Source: JAUXFK01 sp034189035
GTDB lineage: Bacteria > Desulfobacterota > UBA8473
Direction of reading: 5' to 3'
Length of the DNA: 12,773 nt
Assembly: GCA_034189035.1 (NCBI GenBank)
Contig: JAXHVA010000112.1
Location: 1 to 12,773 of the forward strand
Shown piece after piece: positions 6,656-12,773 of this stretch (position 1 is its first letter; each line of letters opens with the position of its first letter). The notes beneath the pieces were generated by a model. The model made no database searches, was not told the DNA's origin, and was given only the letters and a program-made list of their open reading frames with translations. Both the position numbers and the translations under genes were made by a program.

Positions 6656-8020
6656 TCATCCACCTCCAGTCATTCCGAATGCCCTCTTTGCTAAGTAGGC
6701 AACCTCCTCTGCCAAAGCAGAGATTTCAGCCTTATCCTCTCCTTCCACCATTATCCTCAACAGTGGTTCAGTACCTGAAAACCTGACAAGGATCCTTCCT
6801 CGATCTTTGAGTTTCCCCTCTATCTTCTCAATCTTTGACGTAAGCTCAGGAGCATCCGCCATGTCTCTTCTTACTTTTACATTTACATTCAACAAGACCT
6901 GGGGAAACACCCTCATTGATTTAGCCAGTTCAGATAACCTCTTCTCATATCTTTTCATAATAGCCAATACCTGTAATGCGGAAATAATTCCGTCTCCTGT
7001 GGTATTATGATCGAGAAAGATTATATGGCCGGATTTTTCACCCCCAAGATTATAATCGTTCTTTAGCATCTCTTCTACTACATATCTGTCACCTACAGCA
7101 GTCTTTACAACTTTACCTCCTAGGCTTTTGATAAACAAATCAAGCCCCATATTGCTCATTAAGGTAGTAACCAGGGTGTTCTTATTGAGTCTGTTTTTAT
7201 TGATCAACTCCGCAGCACATATTGCCATGATATGGTCTCCATCAACCAATTCACCTTTTTCATCAACAAAGACTACCCTGTCTGCATCACCATCAAGGGC
7301 TATACCAATATCCGCCTTATTCTCTCTGACCGCCCTCGATATTACTTCCGGACACAAAGAACCGCATTCTCGGTTTATATTCTCTCCATTTGGCTCAACA
7401 CCGAAGAGAATCAGATCTGCTCCCAGCTCTCCGAAGACTGCTGGGGCTACCTTATACGCCGCACCATTTGCACAGTCAAGAACGATCTTCAAACCATCCA
7501 GTGTCAAATCCTTTGGGAAAGTCCCTTTAAGAAAGACGATGTATCTTCCGGCTGCATCATCTATCCTAAAAGCCTTTCCTACCTCTTGTGCTGTGGGACG
7601 CAATGAATCTATGCTGTCTCCGAACACCAGCTCTTCGATCCTCATCTCTAATTCATCCGGCAATTTTAAGCCATCTTTTGAGAAGAACTTTATTCCATTA
7701 TCCTGAAAAGGATTATGAGAGGCAGAAATAACGACTCCCGCATCTGCCCTCATACTGGAGGTAATGAACGCGATCCCAGGTGTAGGTAGGGGACCGATCA
7801 GCAATACATCAACGCCCATTGAACAAATCCCCGCAGTAAGGGCAGTCTCGATCATATATCCGGAAAGTCGGGTATCTTTCCCAACGACAATCTTATGCCT
7901 TCTCTTCTCACTTTTAAATATATATGAGATCCCCCTTCCTAATTGTGTTGCGATCTCAACGGTCATAGGCTCGATATTTGCAATTCCCCTTACACCATCT
8001 GTCCCAAATAACCTTTCCAT
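6656..8020 (-). CDS. glmM: Phosphoglucosamine mutase
   Basis: GlmM interconverts glucosamine 6-phosphate and glucosamine 1-phosphate, feeding UDP-GlcNAc for peptidoglycan and lipopolysaccharide. Numbered from the ATG at 8020 (454 residues), the protein begins MERLFGTDGVRGIAN. Its phosphoserine loop is VISASHNPFQDNG with the active Ser at 101. Mg-binding DGDADR is at 243-248, the sugar-binding GGEKSGH at 326-332, and the phosphate-binding RFSGTEP at 413-419. All key residues are present. The frame extends five codons to a TTG at 8035. AGGGG four to five bases before ATG 8020 and the family N-terminus favour the ATG. Between folP and glmM there is only a 71-base spacer containing the dispersed repeat; cdaA and ybbR, often found here in related genomes, are absent. 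Confidence 0.96.
   Translation of the reverse strand: MERLFGTDGVRGIANIEPMTVEIATQLGRGISYIFKSEKRRHKIVVGKDTRLSGYMIETALTAGICSMGVDVLLIGPLPTPGIAFITSSMRADAGVVISASHNPFQDNGIKFFSKDGLKLPDELEMRIEELVFGDSIDSLRPTAQEVGKAFRIDDAAGRYIVFLKGTFPKDLTLDGLKIVLDCANGAAYKVAPAVFGELGADLILFGVEPNGENINRECGSLCPEVISRAVRENKADIGIALDGDADRVVFVDEKGELVDGDHIMAICAAELINKNRLNKNTLVTTLMSNMGLDLFIKSLGGKVVKTAVGDRYVVEEMLKNDYNLGGEKSGHIIFLDHNTTGDGIISALQVLAIMKRYEKRLSELAKSMRVFPQVLLNVNVKVRRDMADAPELTSKIEKIEGKLKDRGRILVRFSGTEPLLRIMVEGEDKAEISALAEEVAYLAKRAFGMTGGG
6663..6667 (-). promoter_or_regulatory. Shine-Dalgarno deciding the pdxJ GTG start
   Basis: GGAGG on the minus strand lies within the last glmM codons. It is eight bases from GTG 6654-6652 but abuts or overlaps the upstream GTG at 6663-6661, which it therefore cannot serve. 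Confidence 0.75.
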
Positions 8021-8043
8021 GATACCCCTACTCAATTTTGTAA

Positions 8044-8103
8044 CATTTTAGCGCTATACAATAGAAAACTAACATCAAGCTTCAACGACGGTCAAATTTT
8101 AAT
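8044..8103. repeat. 60-base dispersed repeat, copy 2
   Basis: This aligns ungapped to 2331-2390 with 46 of 60 identities. It fills most of the folP-glmM spacer and overlaps the last codons and stop of folP. It contains the palindromic core TAGCGCTA. Read on the minus strand it starts near TTTGACC and ends 23 bases before the glmM ATG, so it forms part of the glmM leader. Confidence 0.75.
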
Positions 8104-8961
8104 TGCATCTATTATCTTAACAGCCCTCTTTATCATGCCAACATTATGAACCCGTATAATATTCGCACCATTGAGTACTGCCGCACACACAGCAGCTACA
8201 GTTCCTTCCTCCCTCTGTGTTACATCAGTACCGAGTATCTCTCCAATAAATGCCTTTCTCGATGGACCTATAAGGATAGGCATACCCAGAGTTTCAAATT
8301 CTGATAAACGTCGAATGATTTCTAGGTTATGCCTTTTTTTTATAGATTTTCCAAAACCGATCCCAGGATCAATGATTATCCTGTCTGGATGTATCCCTGC
8401 CTTTTGAGCAATTTCAATGCTTTCTTTGAGATAACCAATTATCTCTGAAATCAGGAATTCATAGCGGGGGTCTTTTTGCATATTCAAAGGAGTACCCTTC
8501 ATATGCATAAGGACAATGGGAACGCCGTATTTGGCAGCAGTCACCTTCATATCAGGGTCAAAACGCAGAGCGCTTATATCATTGATCATCTCAGCCCCTG
8601 CTTCAATTGCCCTCTTTGCAACAGCAGACTTATACGTATCGATAGATAGAGGCACATCGATCATCTTGGAAAGTCTTTTCACTACCGGGATAACGCGAGC
8701 CAACTCCTGATCTGCACTGATTGGTTTTGAGCCTGGCTTTGTAGTCTCCCCTCCAACATCTATGATATCGGCTCCATCATCAACCAATTTTAGGGCATGG
8801 GTAACAGCCAGATCAGGGTCGCAGAACAGACCTCCATCAGAAAAGGAGTCCGGCGTTATATTTAAAATACCCATTATGTGGGTTCGCTCGTCAAGGTTGA
8901 GATTACCCTTCTTGCAACTTATACGCTTAATTGCATCTTTTCCAGAATCAGTGTTTACCAT
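8092..8961 (-). CDS. folP: Dihydropteroate synthase
   Basis: FolP joins p-aminobenzoate to 6-hydroxymethyl-dihydropterin pyrophosphate to give dihydropteroate in folate synthesis, and is the target of sulfonamides. The 289-residue protein carries all family blocks: GILNITPDSFSDGG (about 31-44), DVGGETTKPG (about 68-77), LSIDTYKSAVA, INDISAL, LMHMKGTP, IDPGIGFGKS, IGPSRKAFIG and the C-terminal VHNVG. About 28 residues precede the first block, which is normal. The ATG at 8961-8959 has no evident Shine-Dalgarno, so the start is only moderately secure. It follows ftsH by 58 bases, a spacer holding the palindrome AAAAGGCCTTTT (8983-8994). The ftsH-folP-glmM order is widely conserved. Confidence 0.95.
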   Translation of the reverse strand: MVNTDSGKDAIKRISCKKGNLNLDERTHIMGILNITPDSFSDGGLFCDPDLAVTHALKLVDDGADIIDVGGETTKPGSKPISADQELARVIPVVKRLSKMIDVPLSIDTYKSAVAKRAIEAGAEMINDISALRFDPDMKVTAAKYGVPIVLMHMKGTPLNMQKDPRYEFLISEIIGYLKESIEIAQKAGIHPDRIIIDPGIGFGKSIKKRHNLEIIRRLSEFETLGMPILIGPSRKAFIGEILGTDVTQREEGTVAAVCAAVLNGANIIRVHNVGMIKRAVKIIDAIKI

Positions 8962-9019
8962 TATGAACTGATGTCTTTAGAGAAAAGGCCTTTTAGCCGA
9001 ACCTCTGCCTAATATATAC

Positions 9020-10876
9020 TCAAAAAGCCTTTTCCTTTCGGCTTCCTTTATCTTGAACTTCTGTAATCCCTTCTTTTGCGGTTTCTTTATTTACAATACT
9101 CTCTATCTCTTTCCCATCGAGGACCTCTCTCTCCAATAATTGACCGGCGAGCTCATGGAGTATATGGGTGTTTTCGTTTAAAATATCCCTTGCCCTTTTA
9201 TAGTTTTCTGTTACGATCCTCTTTACTTCTCTATCGATCTTTATAGCAGTATCCTCACTGTAATCCCTATGTTGAGCAAACTCTCTTCCAAGGAAAATCT
9301 GCTCCTCTTTCTTTCCAAAAGTAAGGGGACCCATCTCTTCACTCATTCCCCATTCACAGACCATCTTCCTTGCCAAATCCGTAGCCCTTTCAAGGTCATT
9401 CCCAGAGCCAGTAGTAAGGTTTCCTAAAACAATCTCCTCGGCCGCCCTTCCTCCAAGTAAGATGGTGATATTATTTTGTAGATAATCCGATGGATAAGTG
9501 TGTTTTTCGTCTATAGGCAATTGTTGAGTAAGGCCCAGTGATCTCCCCCTCGGTATTATCGTTACTTTATGAATTGGGTCTGTACCTGGCAGGAACTTAG
9601 CAACCAGTACATGCCCGGCTTCGTGATATGAAGTGCTGCGTTTCTCTTCAGGGCTGATTATCATGCTCTTTCTCTCAACCCCCATCAAAACTTTGTCCTT
9701 AGCTTCTTCGAAATCCTCCATTTCAACATTGTTCTTGTCTTTTCTCGCTGCTAAAAGAGCAGCCTCATTAACCAAATTCTCCAAATCAGCACCTGTAAAA
9801 CCAGGAGTCCCCCTGGATAAAACTTCAAGGGTAACATCATCGGCCAAAGGGGTGTTCCTTGAATGTACACTCAATATCCCCTCTCTTCCCTTTACATCAG
9901 GTGGTGGTACTACAACCTGTCGATCAAACCTTCCTGGACGTAACAAGGCCGGATCGAGAACATCAGGTCTGTTGGTTGCTGAAATAATGATAACACCTTC
10001 CTGGGATTCAAATCCATCCATCTCCACCAGCAACTGATTCAGAGTTTGTTCCCTTTCATCATGTCCTCCTCCCAGTCCTGCCCCCCTATGTCTCCCAACA
10101 GCATCGATTTCATCGATAAAAATTATACAGGGCGCACTTTTTTTGCCTTGGATAAAGAGATCTCTCACACGAGATGCTCCTACTCCTACAAACATCTCTA
10201 CAAAATCAGACCCGCTTATACTAAAGAAAGGGACGCTTGCCTCCCCTGCAATTGCCCTTGCCAACAATGTCTTTCCAGTACCTGGTGCCCCCATCAACAG
10301 AACTCCCTTTGGGATCCTACCACCCAACTTCGTAAACTTTTTAGGGTTCTTTAAAAACTCTATGATCTCTTGTAGTTCTTCCTTTGCCTCATCTATACCA
10401 GCCACGTCTTCAAACGTAACTTTATGGCGTTGCTCAGAGAGTAATCTGGCCTTACTCTTGCCAAAAGTCATTGCCCTGCCCCCAGCCTGCATCTGCCTCA
10501 TAAAGATTATCCATACAGCGATAAGGAGAAACATTGGAAACCATGAGATAAGTGCAGTAAGATACCACGGAGATTCCTCTTTAGGTTCAACCGATATTCT
10601 GACTCCCTTTTCCCTCAGCGTTCTCACTAGATCAGGATCTTGAGGGGCATAGGTTTTAAATGCCTTCCCATCTATGTATTTACCATGGATACGATTCCCC
10701 TGCATATTCACCTCAAGGACATTTCCCATCTCAAGTGCAGCCATGAAATCGCTGAAAATAACCTTTTCATACAGAGTCTGAGGCTTGCTAAAGAGTTGAT
10801 AAAGGAGTATCATCATTAAAGTGATAACCAGCCATAATGCAATGTTTTTATAAAAGGGGTTCATCTTTTCATCCAT
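9020..10876 (-). CDS. ftsH: ATP-dependent zinc metalloprotease FtsH
   Basis: FtsH is the hexameric inner-membrane AAA+ protease that extracts and degrades membrane and regulatory proteins. This 618-residue protein has the full architecture. TM1 is at about 11-29, a periplasmic segment at 30-103, and TM2 at about 104-127. The AAA module has Walker A GAPGTGKT (196-203), the pore motif FVG (229-231), Walker B IIFIDEID (251-258) and a second region of homology ending RPGRFDR (313-319). The zinc site HEAGH is at 418-422 and the third ligand, an Asp in GSGNDLERATD, is near 494. Length is slightly shorter than E. coli (644). The ATG at 10876-10874 is supported by GGAAGG seven bases upstream; an in-frame ATG four codons later is less well placed. 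Confidence 0.97.
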   Translation of the reverse strand: MDEKMNPFYKNIALWLVITLMMILLYQLFSKPQTLYEKVIFSDFMAALEMGNVLEVNMQGNRIHGKYIDGKAFKTYAPQDPDLVRTLREKGVRISVEPKEESPWYLTALISWFPMFLLIAVWIIFMRQMQAGGRAMTFGKSKARLLSEQRHKVTFEDVAGIDEAKEELQEIIEFLKNPKKFTKLGGRIPKGVLLMGAPGTGKTLLARAIAGEASVPFFSISGSDFVEMFVGVGASRVRDLFIQGKKSAPCIIFIDEIDAVGRHRGAGLGGGHDEREQTLNQLLVEMDGFESQEGVIIISATNRPDVLDPALLRPGRFDRQVVVPPPDVKGREGILSVHSRNTPLADDVTLEVLSRGTPGFTGADLENLVNEAALLAARKDKNNVEMEDFEEAKDKVLMGVERKSMIISPEEKRSTSYHEAGHVLVAKFLPGTDPIHKVTIIPRGRSLGLTQQLPIDEKHTYPSDYLQNNITILLGGRAAEEIVLGNLTTGSGNDLERATDLARKMVCEWGMSEEMGPLTFGKKEEQIFLGREFAQHRDYSEDTAIKIDREVKRIVTENYKRARDILNENTHILHELAGQLLEREVLDGKEIESIVNKETAKEGITEVQDKGSRKEKAF

Positions 10877-10989
10877 TTTCTAGCCTTCCAGTTTTGCGTG
10901 TCTCATTTATCCAAAAGTTGAAGCAATAATGTAATCAGTCCAAAACGAAAGAATCAATAGTAACAATGTGGGATTCAGGCACTCATTTA

Positions 10990-11018
10990 ATCTTATATGA
11001 TTATACTTTAAAATACAA
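10990..11018 (-). promoter_or_regulatory. Possible sigma70-type promoter for ftsH
   Basis: In the 155-base tilS-ftsH spacer the minus strand reads TTGTAT, 17 bases, TAAGAT. A perfect TATAAT (11000-11005) overlaps this stretch but lacks a matching -35. The region is very AT-rich, so such matches arise easily. If real, the transcript would have a leader of about 110 bases before the ftsH ATG. Confidence 0.3.
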
Positions 11019-11031
11019 TAAAAATCGTGTA

Positions 11032-12417
11032 CTACTCATACATTCTCACCTTAAGGATCTCTTTAGTAGATTCACTCAGCATAACTCTATGATCTATCCT
11101 TAAGCCTATAACCCATGCGATCAAATCATCGAAGACTAAAAGCGGAACTTGTCTCCTTATTGATCTTGGAATTTTACAGTCTATAAAAAAGTCTTTTAAC
11201 TTTTTCGTCCCATTCAACCCTATCGGCTGAAATCTGTCTCCTTCTTTAAAATTCCTAAGAATAATCGGGAATCTTACCCGTTCAAAATCGAAGAAAGCGA
11301 CATCTGGATCACGACCGACATCTAAATTCTTGGCCTTTTTTATAACACTGAATTCGATATCTTTTCCAGTCTCTTTCAATCTGACTCGATCAGGAACATG
11401 ATTAAAAGAATAAAAAAAATCATTTCCTCTTATCTCTTCTCTTATTATCAGCTCATTGTATCTCTTTTCGATACAAATCCCTTTAGGTAGATTTAAAAAC
11501 TTATTCGAACCTTTACGAAAAAGCATATGCACTATTGAGTCCAGATGTTTGAAACAAACACATCTCAAATCCTCACTAAACAATTCTATGGCCCTTTTCA
11601 ATACCCGAATCTGAATGGATTCATCCAAGTCCTTAAGCCTTAAGATATCAAGTGCAATCGATTTTTTATCACTGTATATACGAATATCAGACAGATATTC
11701 TTTTGCAAGTATATCGAGAAATCCATCTTCTTTTCTCAAAATTTCAGAGGTATTAACGAGACTCTGGATAATATTTGGATTGTATTCATTTATCAATACC
11801 GGCATAAGCCGATTGCGTATCTTATTTCGCAGGTAAATATCCTCCTTATTCGAACTATCAATAACAAATTCAATTCTACGATCCTCTAACTCCCTTCTGA
11901 TTTCAGATTGTCTTATCTCAATAATCGGTCTGATAAAAATGCCATCTCTAAAAGGATTTATCCCACAGAGACCCTTCGATCCTGTCCCCCGTATTAATCT
12001 CATTAAGACCGTCTCAGCCTGGTCATCTGCATTGTGACCTGTGGCCACCTTATGTGCATTGTATTTCCTTAAGGTTCTCATCAAGAACTCATATCGGACA
12101 TTCCTTGCAGCTTCCTGAGTTGATACCCTCATGACCTTTTTAATAAGAGGTACATTAAAAGATTGAGATTCAAAAGGCAAGTCGAATCTATTCGCAAGGT
12201 TCTTGACAAACATGCACTCATCTTTTGACTCATCCTTGCGAATACAATGATCCACATGAGCGACGATCAGTGTAAGGTTCATATCGTCTTTCAATTCATT
12301 CAGTGTATAAAGCAAGAATACAGAATCAGGACCTCCAGAGACTGCAACTACAATCCTTTCACCTTGTTGCAGCATTCTATATTTTTCAATTGTATCGATT
12401 GCCTTTGAGATAAGCAT
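11032..12417 (-). CDS. tilS: tRNA(Ile)-lysidine synthetase
   Basis: TilS attaches lysine to C34 of tRNA-Ile(CAU) through an adenylated intermediate, changing the codon read from AUG to AUA and the charging from Met to Ile. The 461-residue protein has the PP-loop SGGPDS (27-32), AHVDHCIRKDES (53-64), STQEAARNVRYEFL (99-112) and GHNADDQAETVLMRLIRG (127-144) of the catalytic domain. The C-terminal TilS_C domain shows FKEGDRFQPIG, KKLKDFFID, KIPRSIRRQVPLL and AWVIGLRIDHR. Length fits the longer two-domain bacterial type. The ATG at 12417-12415 gives a family-like N-terminus, and an in-frame ATG 14 codons later is the only near alternative. There is no normal Shine-Dalgarno; a repeat hairpin lies immediately upstream. 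tilS before ftsH is a widespread gene order. Confidence 0.95.
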   Translation of the reverse strand: MLISKAIDTIEKYRMLQQGERIVVAVSGGPDSVFLLYTLNELKDDMNLTLIVAHVDHCIRKDESKDECMFVKNLANRFDLPFESQSFNVPLIKKVMRVSTQEAARNVRYEFLMRTLRKYNAHKVATGHNADDQAETVLMRLIRGTGSKGLCGINPFRDGIFIRPIIEIRQSEIRRELEDRRIEFVIDSSNKEDIYLRNKIRNRLMPVLINEYNPNIIQSLVNTSEILRKEDGFLDILAKEYLSDIRIYSDKKSIALDILRLKDLDESIQIRVLKRAIELFSEDLRCVCFKHLDSIVHMLFRKGSNKFLNLPKGICIEKRYNELIIREEIRGNDFFYSFNHVPDRVRLKETGKDIEFSVIKKAKNLDVGRDPDVAFFDFERVRFPIILRNFKEGDRFQPIGLNGTKKLKDFFIDCKIPRSIRRQVPLLVFDDLIAWVIGLRIDHRVMLSESTKEILKVRMYE

Positions 12418-12421
12418 AAAT

Positions 12422-12462
12422 AAGTGCCTAAAGTGCCTAAAATTTGAGGTATTTTAGGCACT
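12422..12462. repeat. Tandem 9-mer plus perfect 12-bp hairpin in the tilS leader
   Basis: On the plus strand AAGTGCCTA occurs twice in tandem (12422-12430 and 12431-12439). AGTGCCTAAAAT (12432-12443) is followed by the 7-base loop TTGAGGT and its perfect complement ATTTTAGGCACT (12451-12462). In the tilS mRNA the hairpin ends 14 bases before the start codon. Those 14 bases contain a second TTAGGCACT that could pair with the same 5' arm. No T-tract follows, so it is not an ordinary terminator. Short GTGCCTAA/TTAGGCAC repeats look like a dispersed genomic repeat family, though only this instance is seen here. Confidence 0.8.
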
Positions 12463-12606
12463 CCAAACTTCAGGCTCTTTTATATAACGTTATGTGAATA
12501 GGAGCACATCTCTTAATCATAAAATTTCTACTTGGTAGAAGACACATCTCCTGATTACAGTCGTACTTATCCACAAGAAATATATGTTATTACTCGCTAA
12601 TAGCGA
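12463..12606. other. Intergenic region upstream of the tilS repeat
   Basis: These 144 bases lie between the transposase stop and the tilS hairpin, and would carry the tilS promoter and one end of the insertion sequence. Visible structure is limited to the palindrome ATAACGTTAT (12484-12493), a small hairpin TTCTAC-TTG-GTAGAA (12526-12540) and CGCTA-A-TAGCG near the transposase stop. No convincing promoter hexamer pair stands out. Confidence 0.4.
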
Positions 12607-12773
12607 TTAAGAGGCTACAGGAAATCTCTCCCTCTGTCTCTTTTTGAGCCTCTTCAAACGCTTGAGCTGTTTTTGCTGATGAATATGCCCGACTATTTGA
12701 ATGTTCCACGCTTATACGGAAATGCCAACATAACGCTTCAATCCTTCAATACCATGATCCAGAAGTGGCATAA
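12607..12773 (-). pseudogene. Transposase C-terminal remnant with in-frame stop
   Basis: A minus-strand frame entering from the right edge reads MPLLDHGIEGLKRYVGISV, then a TAA stop at 12714-12712. It continues AWNIQIVGHIHQQKQLKRLK and a basic tail to a final TAA at 12609-12607. The combined peptide resembles the C-terminal end of some DDE transposases, where an HG(I/L).G.KRYV..(A/S)V.A.N(I/L)...G pattern precedes a Lys/Arg-rich tail (ISNCY-like in my memory). Coding resemblance continues in the same frame on both sides of the stop, which points to a nonsense mutation, possibly TTA to TAA. The ATG at 12771 is probably an internal Met, since the family protein is much longer. It does not look like the same family as the fragment at the left edge. 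Confidence 0.55.

Noticed and set aside
7128..7706. Long plus-strand open frame (192 codons) opposite glmM.
   Set aside because: It lies entirely inside the strongly supported glmM gene, its composition follows from the complementary codons, and it has no family resemblance.
8983..8994. Palindrome AAAAGGCCTTTT between ftsH and folP as a terminator or operator.
   Set aside because: There is no loop and no following T-run on the minus strand; a 12-base AT-flanked palindrome is weak evidence on its own.
10143..10643. Plus-strand open frame (166 codons) opposite ftsH.
   Set aside because: It is a shadow of the conserved AAA region of ftsH on the other strand.
10974..10992. Second copy of the tilS-leader repeat in the ftsH leader (ATTCAGGCACTC).
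   Set aside because: Only about ten bases resemble the repeat, with no paired arm or tandem unit nearby; probably chance.
1..12773. CRISPR array, tRNA or rRNA gene, toxin-antitoxin or phage-defence system.
   Set aside because: No regularly spaced repeats, no recognisable RNA gene and no defence-type gene was found on either strand.

Overview
This window is a chromosomal housekeeping block from a bacterium of moderate to low GC. Every convincing gene lies on the minus strand. Read from high to low coordinate the order is tilS, ftsH, folP, glmM, pdxJ, acpS, nnr, tsaE. From my knowledge of gene order, this series is typical of Desulfobacterota (former Deltaproteobacteria) and close relatives. 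The phylum assignment is inference, because no rRNA or other phylogenetic marker is present. A degraded transposase end (12607-12773) lies at the right edge and a second transposase start (1-105) at the left edge.

Regions, right to left. 12607-12773 holds the 3' end of a transposase reading frame with an in-frame stop. 12418-12606 is the tilS leader; it carries a tandem 9-mer and a perfect 12-bp hairpin immediately 5' of the start codon. 3411-12417 is the housekeeping run: tRNA-Ile lysidine synthetase, the FtsH membrane protease, dihydropteroate synthase, phosphoglucosamine mutase, pyridoxine 5'-phosphate synthase, holo-ACP synthase, the bifunctional NAD(P)HX repair enzyme and the t6A ATPase TsaE. 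From glmM through tsaE the genes are closely spaced or overlapping, which suggests co-transcription. 2701-3372 encodes a stand-alone beta (ATP-grasp) subunit of an ADP-forming acyl-CoA synthetase. 2199-2700 is a 502-base gap rich in inverted repeats. 436-2198 encodes the two subunits of a glutaconate-type class I CoA-transferase, joined by a stop/start overlap. 106-435 has no recognisable gene.

The genes share no single pathway. tilS and tsaE serve tRNA modification, folP, pdxJ and nnr cofactor supply and repair, glmM cell-wall precursor supply, acpS fatty-acid synthesis, and ftsH membrane protein quality control. The left-hand genes (CoA-transferase and acyl-CoA synthetase beta subunit) suggest organic-acid or CoA-thioester metabolism, as in anaerobic degraders.

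I see no new multi-gene system. The points most worth a second look are non-coding: (i) a 60-base element present twice (46 of 60 identical, ungapped), once in the 502-base gap and once between folP and glmM, exactly where related genomes often carry cdaA-ybbR; (ii) the repeat hairpin that replaces a normal ribosome-binding site in front of tilS; (iii) the inverted-repeat cluster at 2424-2643. Several starts are better placed at alternative codons (TTG for nnr, internal GTG for pdxJ, internal ATG for glmM) on the basis of Shine-Dalgarno position and family N-termini.
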